A stretch of DNA of 64,000 nucleotides from Latrodectus hesperus (GCA_037975125.1 CM075856.1:7015078-7079077); one strand, 5' to 3'; counted from the first letter of the stretch, positions 35,880-47,080 are shown. A program made the numbers and translations. Notes: generated by a model not told the origin, from the letters alone.

Positions 35880-37480
35880 TTTGCATGCTTTATTCTAGGT
35901 GCTGCATTTACGGTTGCCACAGTGCATTTTTGATAGAACATTTCTTTTTCAATTAGAATTTTTTAAGTACATATAACCATAATTATTAATTAGAAAGATT
36001 TGCCAATTTAATAAATACTTTACATTCTTTTACATTTATGGAAGTAAACCTTTTCAAAAAAGTATGGAATAATTTTTTATTCTTCCTAAATTTAAAACTG
36101 CATACTAAAGTATCCAATGAAAGATATATATGAGGATAATTTATCAATTAATATTGAAAATTAATTACGTAATCTAATGAAATAAACAATTCATTGCAAA
36201 GTATGGCGCTAAAAATTTATGAATACCATTAAATCTTAATTTTAAATTCTGTAAAAAAATATACATAATTCTTATATCTATTTGGTTATATTTAATATTT
36301 TTCGTGCTTTGCCTCTCCTCATTCTTCATCGTTGTATGTGTAATTTGAATGATCCATTCAGAAATACTTATAATCACTTTCATTTTTCTGATTTATCATC
36401 CATTCTTTAGCAATATTCTTTTCTTTGTTAAACCTTTCATATTTTTCGAATTTTCCATAATCATAAGAATTTTCTCTCAAATGACTCATTTTTTAAATTT
36501 AAATTATAGAAATCTCACTATAATGCACCTGTAATATATACTCATTACGTATTCATTTTCACTTCCATCAAATCATGTTTCTTGCTATAAATGTTTCCAT
36601 TTAAATCCTTTTAAATAATGCAAAGTTCCTTAAGATAAGAAAACTCAAAACACACAAATATCTTCATAAGAACTAATTATTTGTCATAACTGTCACAAAC
36701 AAATGTGTCTTTGTCAGTGCTAAAAATAACAGTAATTCTTTTCTTTAATAAGCAAGTGAGAAAAAATATACGAACAACGGCAATACAATTAAAAAAAGAA
36801 TGAAAAAGCTGAAAAAATGTACTAGTCTACATTAAAAATGTTTTCTAATAAGAAAAGGCAGTACGCTAAAAAGATAAATCTGACTATAAATATTGTTTCT
36901 GGACAAAAGCAAGGATGACTGAGGACTAATTATATTCTGAATGCTTTTTCTTTACAGGATTTAGAGAATAGTGGTGCTTAAACGTTAACAATGAGGAACG
37001 TTGACTGAAAAATGTGTTATGATTTTCTTTAAAAATGTGGGAGAAAAGGAGAGATAGATCCAGATGAGTGAAAAACAAGAAATCTGTTATTGACATTATT
37101 TTTTTTTATCTCAGTTGATAAACAGTGAACAAGTTATACGCTTGTAAGCCCTTCTTTATTAGATGCCAAATTGATGCATTAGTATCTAGAAAGGCATTTT
37201 CGAAAACTTTCAGCAATAAGCTATTTGATTAATAAACGGGAATATTTACTGTATACATTTTGTAAGCCAAGTAAATAATGTCTCAGATCCTAAACTTTGG
37301 GATATTGACAACTATTAACATTAAAAAATTAATAAAGATAGGAAAGTGTTATTCTATACGAATCTAGATGATTATCAACACATCTGAAAAACAGTTCATA
37401 TCTGTGTGGTTTATTTTGCAAACTAAATATGATGCTAGAGAAGTCAATGACAAACAGTAGAGCAAGGATCTAAGTTTCGA
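35880..37480. other. AT-rich stretch with no supported gene
   Basis: No exon pair, repeat family or RNA gene that I can support. An acceptor-like 'tctttacag' at 36958 is followed by a stop after seven codons in phase 0 and was not accepted as an exon. Confidence 0.45.
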
Positions 37481-37490
37481 CTGATACTTT

Positions 37491-37525
37491 GTAAATAGAA
37501 ATGCTTTTTCAGCATTTCTATTTAC
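37491..37525. repeat. perfect short hairpin
   Basis: Arms 37491-37505 and 37511-37525 are exact inverted copies (15 bp) around a 5-nt loop. It lies just outside the left (3') end of the minus-strand LINE. Confidence 0.6.
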
Positions 37526-37607
37526 ACCTCTGCTTTTATCAGCATTTTGTACTATTAACTCCAAATCCAATGCTTCCTAGTTCCAGTTGCTCCAATCACC
37601 CACTTTA

Positions 37608-38510
37608 TTAATTAATAAAGTCCGATAACCCTTTAATGGAGTCTAGGTGTAACTCTCCAGTATGGATGATGACTAAAGAAGTTAATCTAGGAAGGGCAAG
37701 GGCCTCGCATTCGTAAATGATATGTTTGGCCGTTTCTTCTTGCATATGACATTTTCTGCAGATAGGGTCTTGCTGAAACAGTCCCATTTTATGGAGGTGG
37801 TTTCTGAAATTGTAGTGCCCAGTTATGAAGCCTACGATTAAACGTATCTTCTGCCTAGAGCATCTTAGAATTTCAGAGGCAAACCTCGCTGATGATCCAC
37901 AGATCATACTTTTAGCGTGGGTTTGACCAGGAGTGTTGAGCCAAGCTTCATACATCTTCTGTTTTTTCCATCTAAGAACATTGATTTTTGCGGTCTTCAA
38001 ATTGACCGCACAAAAGGGTTCTGCACCGATGGGAACAAAAGACGATCCTTGTTTAGCAAGTTCATCAGCACTTTCATTACCTTAGATACCTTTGTGCCCT
38101 GGCACCCATACAAGGATTACCTTATTTCTAGTTCCCAGTTATGTAAGAAGGTTTCTACATTCCAAAATCATTTTAGATTTGATTTGGAAAGAATTGAGCG
38201 CTTTTAAAGCGGCTTGACTGTCACTAAAAATGAGAATCCGCTTACCTTCCTCATATTTAGTCGCAGACAGTGGATAATGGCCAAAACTTCTGCCTGGAAG
38301 ACCGTAGCGTATCGCCCAAGGCTTAAAGATAGGCTGGTTCTTGGTGACACGCCACAAACTCCCAGTCCTGAAAGGCTGTTTTTCAGTGATCCATCTGTGT
38401 ACCAGGTTATATCTCCTATTTTAATTTCGAACATGTTGTTGTCCCATTCGTCTGTAGTTGGAAAAACTATTTCAAATGTCCTTTCAAACATGTATGACTT
38501 TTCCATAATG
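37608..38510 (-). pseudogene. LINE RNase H and C-terminal zinc-knuckle tail
   Basis: 38204-38506 encodes 'DITWYTDGSLKNSLSGLGVC' (first Asp) and 'QAEVLAIIHCL' (Glu). The next frame (38139-38357) holds 'RILIFSDSQAALKALNS' (third acidic residue). After a break, 37608-38000 gives 'QKIRLIVGFITGHYNFRNHL', 'DPICRKCHMQEETAKHIIYE' (C-x2-C...H-x4-E/C tail) and a final stretch. This order is standard for I- and Jockey-type LINEs with RNase H. Frame changes at about 38205 and 38000-38140 make it non-functional. Confidence 0.8.
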
Positions 38511-38746
38511 TCCGAGGTGCATCAGGAAAGTAGGATCTTGAATTTTAACGGTAATACCCCTGTGCCCTTTGGCAACAGGTTAATCATACCATTGGTTTTG
38601 TAGCTTCATTCTGTATGCAGTCATTCTGGCAGTGCAGCAGATGAAGATGTCTAAGGGAGTCAGATCCAACATAACTTCCAATGCTCTGGTTGGCGCGGTG
38701 GACATTGCTCCTGTGATGCAGAGAAAGGTCAGTCTTTGTAGACTTC

Positions 38747-39320
38747 CTATTCTGTCACAGTCAAAGTCTTCTGTTCCACCTTACACCACCAGATCACAAA
38801 GGCATATGTGAGAATGGGCCTGACAATAGTTGTGTATATCCAAAACATCAGTTTTTGATATAGATCCCAGTTTTTACCAAGCATTCGCCTGCAAATCAAA
38901 ATACTTTTCTTTGCTCGGTTAATTTTATCATCAATGTGCTTATTCCAGGTGAGTTTTTGTTCTAAATAAATGCCCAGATACTTCACCTCTGAAGCCACAC
39001 TGATTTCAACTTTAAAAAGTCTTGGTATGAAAAAACCCTTCCGTTTCGTTTTGCGTGTAAAAGGTACAAGGTAGGTTTTCTGAAGATTAACCATCAGGTC
39101 CCTATCCATGCACAGTTGACCTACATAACTTAGAGCATCCTGCATGAGATGACAAGTTATGTCGAAATCTTTGCCAAGGATAAGGATGACAATGTCATGT
39201 TTGGTATGTAACCCAGTGCTAAGCTAGCTCTGTAAATTCTAGTTAGCACTAGTATGATAACCTCCTCTGCCTTCTGGATCATGATGGGCGAAATTCCATC
39301 ATGCCCTTGGGCTTTTTAGA
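38747..39320 (-). pseudogene. LINE reverse transcriptase remnant with core deletion
   Basis: The part at about 39200-39320 matches the beginning of the RT domain ('GHDGISPIMIQKAEEV'). Immediately after comes 'DIVILILGKDFDI', which normally follows the YADD catalytic box. The thumb region continues in 38747-39145 with 'VKYLGIYLEQKLTWNKHI' and 'RPILTYAFVIWWCKVE'. The fingers/palm block between these two points, including most of the active site, is deleted. Confidence 0.75.
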
Positions 39321-39745
39321 GGTTTAAAGTCAGAGATTGCCCATTGAGCATTGTTGTAGTTAATGTTATTTTTAGTGATAGTCCATTGATCGCTATTGAC
39401 TCTTTGCAAATGGCCAATGCAATGCTCCCCTTCATTCTATAAATATCTATAGCTCCTGGAAAGTGGGTTTTGATCATAATTACCATAAGCTTTTTCCCGG
39501 AAGCAGCAAAATTACCGTCCTCGTCCTTTAAGGTGCTAACTAAAATAGGTTCTTCCCTTTTGAGGAGTTTTTGGAGTCTAGCTCCTTCAGAGATAGAATC
39601 TATCTCTTCACAGAACTTCCTCCAGGAGTTAATTTTGCTTTTCCTAACAAGTTTCTTATAATTAGTGAGGTTACAGGATAGGAAGGTTGGAGCAAAACCC
39701 TCCTCATTCCTTCTTATTTTCTCGGTTAGCAAGAGTTCCAAGTCG
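39316..39745 (-). pseudogene. LINE region between endonuclease and RT
   Basis: This 141-codon minus-strand open frame has 'SKINSWRKFCEEIDSISEGA' and 'DEDGNFAASGKKLM', typical of the linker that follows the endonuclease in Jockey/R1-type LINEs. It is preceded in the same frame by a TAA (near 39767-39769) and then by ORF1-like sequence, with no endonuclease between them. That implies a large internal deletion. Confidence 0.65.
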
Positions 39746-39771
39746 GAGGCCTGTTCCTCTATTAGCCGTTT

Positions 39772-40290
39772 TTACGGATGACCCCCTATGAGCACAGCCA
39801 TCTTGACCACCGTGAGAGCCGCCCTGTAGGCAAATCCCCCAGGTCCTTCTCTCTTGGAAGCCTTTTCAGCTTTGCTCTGATCCAACTGGTTGGCGGGACG
39901 GCGCCGAGGGGACTTGGGTTTTTGAACCCAAGTCCCCTCGGCGATTTTGCGTTCCTTCATCAGCTTGTTCTTCTTCTGGGCACCAGAAAGTCTCTTTTTA
40001 AGCATGATTCTGGTCAGAGAGTCAGTCATGCTAGCGATAGCTTCCTGACTCTCACCAGAAGAAGATGATTAGGAGATCATTTCTACCTCCTGTGAGGGGT
40101 TCATTGCTACCCCTTCACTAGATTGCTTCTGGGCTCTTTTATCTTTTTCAGCAAGGTCTGCTTCAGAGGCTTCACCTGCAAATGCAGAAAGGTTTGTTAT
40201 TTCTTTTGTCTTTTCAGCCATAAGATAACAATTAATTAACAGACTCAGGTAATACAACAGTCCACCCAGCATTTCCTGAGTTACTGGTCA
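39772..40290 (-). pseudogene. LINE ORF1-like or 5' region
   Basis: Two minus-strand open frames (40069-40272 and 39772-40029) encode very charged sequence with 'DKRAQKQSSEG' and 'KPKSPRRRPANQLDQSK'. I recognise no zinc knuckle, so ORF1 identity rests on position and composition. The block contains a perfect 19-bp hairpin (39902-39943). The plus-strand open frame over the same bases is a by-product. Confidence 0.45.
39902..39943. repeat. perfect GC-rich hairpin inside the LINE
   Basis: Arms 39902-39920 and 39925-39943 are exact inverted copies ('cgccgaggggacttgggtt') separated by only 4 nt. Such a perfect hairpin is unusual in an element that is otherwise decayed. Confidence 0.85.
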
Positions 40291-40519
40291 AGGCAAAAAA
40301 AAGCTCTAGAAGTTCTCCAGGCAACTAGAGGCTCTGGTTACGACACCATTACTGCGGTGCCAAGTAGCCCAAGGCACAGGTTGCCTAACACCAGGGTTTA
40401 CTGGAGCTGGTTCGCGGCCTCTGATTCTGTATTCAAGGCTATCCAGTCATTCCTACATTACGTTCAGCTATCCACCACCTGCCGACTTGCCTGGTAACTG
40501 CTCAGTCCCCAGGTTATAT

Positions 40520-43500
40520 TTAATTTTAATATTTAATATTAGACATGTTATGTAGTTATACTTCTTATCATTTTAAAAATAATATATGACATATTTTTTC
40601 AAAATTCATTATTTAAAACTTGCTTAGTATGAAAAACATTTTGTTTTTATGAGTGATAGTGTTATTTTAATTAAACATATTCAAAAGCGATAATTACCAA
40701 TTTTATTTTAAAGACAGGGACACTTACACAGGAGTAGAAAATGTAAAATAATCAAATCTTCGTTATTTTATGCGTACAATTTATGTGGCTCCTTGACGAT
40801 TTTATACTATTTTTTAATTTTTGAGAAAAATACATAAAAAAGTGTCTTGGAAAACTCGTCTACCTGATTCCTTGAGATAAAGAGCAGTTGGATAACTGAA
40901 ATGGGAGTATCACAATTTGATATTTCTTGACATCTCACAGTGTCGTCCAATGTATATGGGATCACTTTCCGTTTGAAGAAGCTGTATCAAGAAGACATAT
41001 TTCAGGCTGATTAAAAGTTAATATGTCCATAAAAACAATTTAGCTCAAACACACTATAGGAATCGAAATACAATTGTGTGTGTACTGGAAGATCTTTGTC
41101 ACACCTGGAAAAATTTTCGTTTCTACAGTGCAAAGAACCTTGGCAATGGAGATCCTTAAGCATAAAAACCAGCTGTGCCTACTTTTGAACAGCCTGTCCT
41201 TTACTTTTGGTAAGAGAACTTCTTTCATGTACCAAGTTGTCTTTTGTGAAGATTATATACTTCTATATTCTTCATAAACAACTTCAGGTTTACCTATCAA
41301 TTCAGTTATCTACAGAACTTATAGGAACAAGGCATCAGATGCAATAAATTCAATATCGCAAAAAGACAGCAGGACTCAAGACTTCAGGAGGTCACACTGA
41401 CATATAGTTATTCAAGGGAGGAAGTTTGACAGTGTGAAAAAATAGAGGAAGATATGTGATCCGTATATCTGCTCATATATATGCCAATGTTTCTGGTAAT
41501 ACTTTCTGAAGAAGAAAAATACACTTTATCGAGTTGTGTTTACTGAGAACTATCTATCAGCTTGGAATATAGGAGACAGACAGATCAATCTCAAGATATG
41601 TATTCGAAAGATCATGTTCAAAATTAGCTTGGTAGACAAGTTGATGCATTTAACCCTTCTAGATGACCGTTTTATGAGCAATAGTAAAGTTTACTCCGTA
41701 TCAGATTTTTGTTTCCGATATTGGTGCCTGACAATTTAATAAGCAATATTGAAAGTTGAAGAAGGCGATGTTACAAAAATTGACACCATAAATGCTTATG
41801 CATTTAGTTGAAGTATATTGCAGTTATAAACAGAAATGTTTCGTGCGAATCAATTTTTGAAGAATTTATACCAAAATTTTCGATTTGAATGTATGATATA
41901 CTCTTTTCTCTATGATGTTTTCTCTGCCAAGAGTTTTCTTATTTTAAATCCTATTTGTGTGTGAATTTATATAAACTTCTTCGTAAAAATTGAATTCACA
42001 GTTCTTTTAATTCTCTTGATTTAGTCTTTTCATCAAATTAGAAACAATGAAACGGTATTTAGTTTAAATTTTAGAGGCCAGTGCATGTTGGAATTCGTAC
42101 ACAAATCAAAGTGTATTTTTACTCGCATAATTTAGTTTCTAAGCGCTTACTTCATGACTTTATTGCGAAATCACTGCAAAATGTTACCTTCGACTGCTAG
42201 AACATACCCTTAACTTGACACCTTTTTTATGATCCTAACTTATATATGTTCAGATACATGCATGGAAGTATTCATTTTTCCGCATAAATGCATATTCTTG
42301 TGTCTACCTACTTCCCTGTGTGCTATTCATGCATTATTTACATTGTGTCTGAATAACTGAAACTTCATGAAGTTAATGCTATGCTGGAGTTAAAAAAAAA
42401 TTGCACTTGTAAAATTAAGTGACAATTTTAGTATATTTCTACAAAACCAACTCTGCTAGCTACACATTTAATCGACCACAATAATTTCAAGGAAATTTTG
42501 AAGAAATCTCCAGGCAAGTAGTATAGGAACATATTAATCAGGTGTTCGAAACTAGGTTAATGTCTAATTGAAAATCTTTCACAAACAAACTTTCAAATTC
42601 AAAACTCCTATAAAATTTTTACTTCATATAAAGCATTTTCTTCATAGATTTAAAAAAAGGACGTATAATTTTCACTTAAATTTTTTAATTCAAATTGATT
42701 TCTGTGTGTAGTGTAAAAAATCAACATTAATATTACAATATCAAGTCTGCCATTTATAAGAAATTGTTTTGCATTTTTGAAATGATTCTTTTTTAAAACC
42801 AATATAAAGTATATAATATCAGTATATAATCTTTTAACAGGAGCAATAATTGCTGTTAAAGATATATAAATAGATATACTGCTATATATAAATCCCTAGA
42901 AATGTTTCTTAATATTGTCTTTTATTCCATTTTATTTATTTTAGTATATTTAAGCAAACCATCTTTTTACATACCGCTCTTGCTCACAATATATAAAAGC
43001 CAAATGCACAAACGAAACATAAAAATTGCTTGTATAAAATGCCTAAAGTCTACATATTTTACAAATTTTTAATGAATAATGTTCTTTAAACTATTTTCAG
43101 TTTTCATGAGAATTATTTTCATAGTCACTGATTATTTAACGTGATTTTTCTCAACCAAAACATTTTGTGAATTGGATATAACAGAAATGTACAAATTTTG
43201 ATTCAATATCTCAATTTTATAAGAAAATACTTGTGTATATTATTTATTGAAAGCAATGGTAACTTAGTTACGCACTTTTTTCAGTAATAGTATTTTTTCA
43301 TAACTTTAATACAGCATTATGTTCCTAATTGAATGAAAGTGAGTACATTTTGGGAATTATTTAGTTATTTTAGAATAGTTCTGCAGCTATGTTAGAAAGG
43401 TGAAATCTACAAATTTAAAAGTTATAAACCAAAAAGCAAGTAATACTAAAATAATAAACAGAAAGATAAAACATCTTTTTAATTCCTACTCATTTCAATC

Positions 43501-43735
43501 TAACTTTTCTGAACTTTTATTGATTTATTACAAAGTTTTAATCATGTATACACAGCCACTTCGTTATTTTTTAAATTTTTAGTTTATTTATGGTGTGCTG
43601 GACAGCACATAACATAGCGAAATCATTGAAAAAATTACCTTCATAATCACTTGAAGTTATTATTTAATATTAAGCATTTTGAAAAAAGAATTTCAAGAGT
43701 TGTTTGAATAATATACGGTATAATATTCAGGAATG
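40520..43735. other. mostly empty; weak coding-like segments at 41.1-41.7 kb
   Basis: An ATG at 41146 gives 21 codons ('MEILKHKNQLCLLLNSL...') to a donor gtaaga (exon end 41209, phase 1). An acceptor-like 'tatcaattcag' ending at 41320 then leads, in phase 1, into about 31 open codons with 'YRTYRNKASDAINSISQK'. This could be a tiny secreted-protein gene or chance. The rest is AT-rich DNA without recognisable features. Confidence 0.25.
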
Positions 43736-43739
43736 GGGA

Positions 43740-44475
43740 CTGAGCTAGCAATTCCAGTCACAACAAACCAAGAACCTCAAGATATTCCTCAACATCTACA
43801 TCTCTTTGTACGTTATCATCCATCAGAATAAATATATTGCCAATGGCACCAACATGTGGGGGGATATAAGGATCAAAAATCTCGTGCCGATATCTCTCGC
43901 CAGTCACAGTTCTTCTCTGGAACACGTGATCTGGTCAGCGTTACCACCGAGTAAAATCCCTGCCCAAACCATTATTCCACTACCGCAGTGACTGTGTCTT
44001 TCCACAGTGTTGGATTGATAATGTCAAGTGCTTTGTTCTCTCCAGATCAATACACCCCTGAATCACTCTGACGAAATAATCTGGACTATCTTTAAAAATT
44101 ACAGAAGCCCATCGCTGCCTGGACAAGGAAACGCGTTCTTTTACCCAAGATAAGCGGGCTTTTCTTTGTCCTCTAGAGAGGAAGACAACTGTTCGCCTTA
44201 CATTGAGATCTGCATGGTAAAGATGCTTTCGTACCGTTTTGGCGGATATTCTTCTCTTTCAAATTTTCTTTTACATCAATTCCGATGCGTGTGGCAGCAG
44301 TGATCTCCAACAATGGCCTCTATTTTGGATACTGATTTTGGCAGGAACCACACTTCACAGAAGTCTATAAATGTAATCATTTGATACTTAGTCAACATGT
44401 TATCTACAAAATAAATTTTGTTTTGATACCTCTTGCATTTCTTGGTGTTGCAATTTGGGCGGCCAGCAGTGTACT
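43740..44475 (-). pseudogene. Tc1-like transposon relic, minus strand
   Basis: Minus-strand frames show the core of a Tc1-type transposase: 'TGERYRHEIFDPYIPPHVGA' and 'NIFILMDDNVQ', where the middle catalytic Asp sits (about 43790-43905). Upstream are 'KARLSWVKERVSLSRQRWAS' and 'DLNVRRTVV'. The C-terminal third with the last acidic residue is missing on the left. The right end (about 44295-44475) is the terminal/5' sequence shared with 34608-34790. Several stops occur. Confidence 0.75.
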
Positions 44476-44479
44476 TAAA

Positions 44480-45400
44480 ATAAAAACTAAATGTTGACTA
44501 AATGTTTTTAAAGAAGAATCATCTAATATAATGAAATTAACGTAAAAAGTAATTTATTTACAAGGGATTAATTGAATATTGAAATGATTGATGAAATCGA
44601 CTTAAGACTTTGAATGAAAAAAGCAAGTGTTGAAGTGGAGAACATGCTCGTAATACAACGGTAGAAGATCAAATTACCTAAGCAGAAAAGGAACTCACTC
44701 ATGTAGAAAGTAAAGGAAAAAGAATACCAGAGAATATAGATCAAGTGCATTTAACTGATGGTATCCATTGCACGGATCTCCCTACTTTTTTTGCATAATG
44801 AATGACTAATACAGGATGGAAAGAATTCGATCTTTTCTTTTCCTCTCTCATCTTATTAATAGTTGATAACATGAAACTATGATGTTGAAGCTATATAAAA
44901 AGAAACTAGATATGTCTTAGCATGTTGTTACTTGACTTTTTTCAGGTACAGATTATTTACAGAATATCAAGAATTTGTTTTTTGTACAATAATGTACATT
45001 TGTATATGTATTCTATAGCGTATAAAGTAATACCATATGTTGGTGCCAGCGCTTTGAAAGTTGGCTGATTTTTCCGTACGCCAAATGCACCAACAACCCT
45101 AAATGCCGTGGAAAAAACACTTCACTTTGGTAGCAGTTCTTACAGCCACTCTTTCTTCTTTGTTAGCTTGTTAGAAAGCGGCAGTGGCGTAGTGAAGGGG
45201 GGGGACAAAGGGGGTCTATCATGCCCCGGGCGCCGCTTTAAGAGGGGCGCCAAATAGTAGTTACGAAAAAAATTTTCAGAAGAATTTTATTTCTTATTAA
45301 TTAAAATATCAATTTTATTCGGAGAAATATATTTTAAATTTAATAAATATTTTCTCCTGTTGAAAAGCTTGCCATAAATGAAAATATTCCTATTTTTATA
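44480..45400. other. no supported gene; one GC-rich repeat-like block
   Basis: At 45179-45252 is a GC-rich block ('ggcagtggcgtagtgaaggg', 'atgccccgggcgccgc') that resembles dispersed-repeat consensus ends seen in many animal genomes. I cannot name its family. The rest is AT-rich without features. Confidence 0.4.
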
Positions 45401-45401
45401 T

Positions 45402-45761
45402 TGTAGCGAAAATTATTATCTCCTAAAGAGAGGGGAAATGTAGCGAAAATTATTCCTCCCGATCAAGGACTTCGTAGCTCAGTCGGTAAAGCATCGGACT
45501 CGCGAGCCAGAGGTTGCGGGTTCAAAAGCAAGCGAGGCAAGCTGCGTTAAAATTTATTTCTGTTAATTTCTTAATTTAAGTTAATTATGCAAATTCATGT
45601 AAATTTCAGTTTCCAATTTTCTGCGGGCCTTCCAAGTCTGGAAGGTTCCGAAACTGTATATAAATAGCTACGGATTAGATTTAATAATAATAAAATTTTC
45701 ATTTGATCTTGAGCGCTTTCGTTTCAATTGGCTTTATTACATTCACTTCATCTACGCGACA
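45402..45761 (+). repeat. 5' LTR of the plus-strand Gypsy element
   Basis: The end is well supported: TG...CA layout with the right border at 'acgcgaca', 3 nt before a candidate primer-binding site. Inside are a TATA box 'tatataaat' (45657-45665) and an AATAAA (45689-45694). The left border is ambiguous because 'tgtagcgaaaattatt' occurs twice (45402 and 45439). No 3' LTR exists in the window, so the LTR cannot be confirmed by its partner. Confidence 0.55.
45465..45540 (+). tRNA. tRNA-like sequence (degenerate, anticodon loop CGC) within the LTR
   Basis: 'tagctcagtcggtaaagc' is a perfect A-box/D-arm, and 'actcgcga' fits an anticodon loop reading CGC (Ala type). 'gcgggttcaaaagc' is a damaged T-arm/B box (expected ...TTCGAATCC). 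The acceptor stem does not close and the anticodon stem has mismatches, so this is a tRNA-derived pseudogene, not a working tRNA. It sits about 220 bp before the LTR end. Confidence 0.5.
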
Positions 45762-45764
45762 GAT

Positions 45765-45782
45765 TGGTGGAGGCGCCGGGTA
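45765..45782 (+). promoter_or_regulatory. candidate primer-binding site
   Basis: 'tggtggaggcgccgggta' begins with TGG, the complement of the tRNA 3' CCA, and lies 3 nt downstream of the inferred LTR end, the standard place. The tRNA it would pair with is not identified. Confidence 0.55.
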
Positions 45783-45871
45783 AAACAACGGAAGAGTTAC
45801 GCCAAAGCCGACGTATTCGAGGTCTCGCTCCTGAATTTGGTCTCCTTCCGGATTCGGCAAGACGATTAAGG

Positions 45872-47080
45872 ATGATGGCTGAAGGAGGGGAAAACGATGA
45901 GAAATTCTCAGCTGGGGCCAGCTCTACTCCGAGTAACATCGCACCCGTTCCAATTTTGACCTACCAACTACCCAGAAGTCCTTGTATATTCTCTGGGGAC
46001 AACCAAGAAGACGCTAACCGGTGGCTCAAGGATTTTGATCGAATAGCGAATTACAACCGCTGGGACGACCAGATGTGTCTAGCAAATGTCATCTTTTATC
46101 TCACTGGAACAGCTCGTCAATGGTTCGATAACAATGAAGACACCTTCACTGACTGGACTGTCTTTCGGAATTCCCTGAAAAACACCTTTTGCCATGCAGC
46201 TGATATAAAACGCCAAGCTGAAAGACTGTTACTCACCCGTGCACAACAAATTGGTGAAACATCTGAATCTTACATTCAAGATGTACTTTCCCTATGCCGA
46301 AAAGTTAACCCCTCTATGCCTGAAGACGAGAAAGTGGCTCATCTCATGAAGGGTATTGCAGAGGACCTTTACCAGATTTTGTCATCTCAGGAATATCAGA
46401 CCACCGACGCTCTCGTAAAACGATGCCGTCATATAGAGAGCCTTCGACGAAGGCGTATCGTTCGACCACGATTTCAAAGGCTACCTAATGTCTCCGCGGT
46501 GTCGGCTGAAACAGATGCCACAGATCTCAGGTCATTAGTACGTACAATTGTCAGGGAAGAGCTGCAAAACATCATGCCTGAAATACAGGGCTACACAAGC
46601 AAAGAAACTGGGTCACCATGTGACATTGCCTCTGTTGTGCTGGAAGAGGTCATGGAAGTTCTAGCACCACTTACAGGTGCAAGGAGAGACAAAACCACTC
46701 CTCGACGCTCTGTTCCAACTAGGCCGCAGCCAAGGCGTGAAACCACCAACAGACCAACTCCTCAACGCAGAACAGACTTGTGGAGGACTGACAATAATGT
46801 GCCACTCTGCTACCATTGTGGGAGACCAGGGCATGTGCTAAGGTATTGTCGAGAGAGACGCCGAATATTTGAAAATGCACGAGCGAGTAGGAATTTCAAC
46901 CCTCGACGAGATGTGTACACCGACTCTTTTGGTAGCTTCGACGATGATTATGCTCAGCCTACTTCTTCCAAAATCAGGAGCAGTTCACCCTACCCACGAC
47001 GTTCCTTCAACCGCCGAGAGTCGCAGTCACCAGTACGCCGTTCCAGTCTTTCTCCACGCCGACTCAATGAGGAAAACTAA
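45872..47080 (+). CDS. gag: Gypsy gag protein
   Basis: Four hundred and two codons from the ATG at 45872. The frame is open further upstream, but that part overlaps the LTR end and primer-binding site, so this ATG is preferred. The N-terminal third precedes a capsid-like helical region ('WLKDFDRIANYNRWDD', 'LTGTARQWFDN', 'RAQQIGETSESYIQDVLSLC') of the Ty3/Gypsy gag type. A basic Arg/Pro-rich stretch follows, then one CCHC zinc knuckle ('CYHCGRPGHVLRYC', residues 313-326) for nucleic-acid binding, and a Ser/Arg-rich tail. It is uninterrupted and ends at TAA 47078-47080, overlapping the pol frame by 10 bp, which suggests -1 frameshifting. It would form the virus-like particle core. This is one of only two clean long open frames in the window. 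Confidence 0.9.
   Translation: MMAEGGENDEKFSAGASSTPSNIAPVPILTYQLPRSPCIFSGDNQEDANRWLKDFDRIANYNRWDDQMCLANVIFYLTGTARQWFDNNEDTFTDWTVFRNSLKNTFCHAADIKRQAERLLLTRAQQIGETSESYIQDVLSLCRKVNPSMPEDEKVAHLMKGIAEDLYQILSSQEYQTTDALVKRCRHIESLRRRRIVRPRFQRLPNVSAVSAETDATDLRSLVRTIVREELQNIMPEIQGYTSKETGSPCDIASVVLEEVMEVLAPLTGARRDKTTPRRSVPTRPQPRRETTNRPTPQRRTDLWRTDNNVPLCYHCGRPGHVLRYCRERRRIFENARASRNFNPRRDVYTDSFGSFDDDYAQPTSSKIRSSSPYPRRSFNRRESQSPVRRSSLSPRRLNEEN

Larger units (their letters stand above)
37560..40515 (-). mobile_element. RNase H-bearing LINE (I/R1/Jockey type), internally deleted, minus strand
   Basis: Reading right to left, the element has a GC-rich 5' leader (about 40290-40515) and an ORF1-like part with charged Lys/Arg/Gln stretches (39772-40290). 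Next is the region that normally links endonuclease to RT (39316-39741). A small start of RT is followed directly by the part just after the catalytic YxDD box (about 39145-39240). Then come the RT thumb, RNase H (38204-38510) and the cysteine/histidine tail (37608-38000). The endonuclease and about 150 residues of RT core are missing, so it could not retrotranspose by itself. Confidence 0.8.

Noticed and set aside
36961..37100. Possible tiny terminal exon after 'tctttacag'
   Set aside because: Only seven codons before the stop, and no upstream exon with a fitting phase nearby.
45728..45871. N-terminal extension of gag starting at a TTG
   Set aside because: It overlaps the inferred LTR end and primer-binding site and has no ATG. 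The ATG at 45872 is the natural start.
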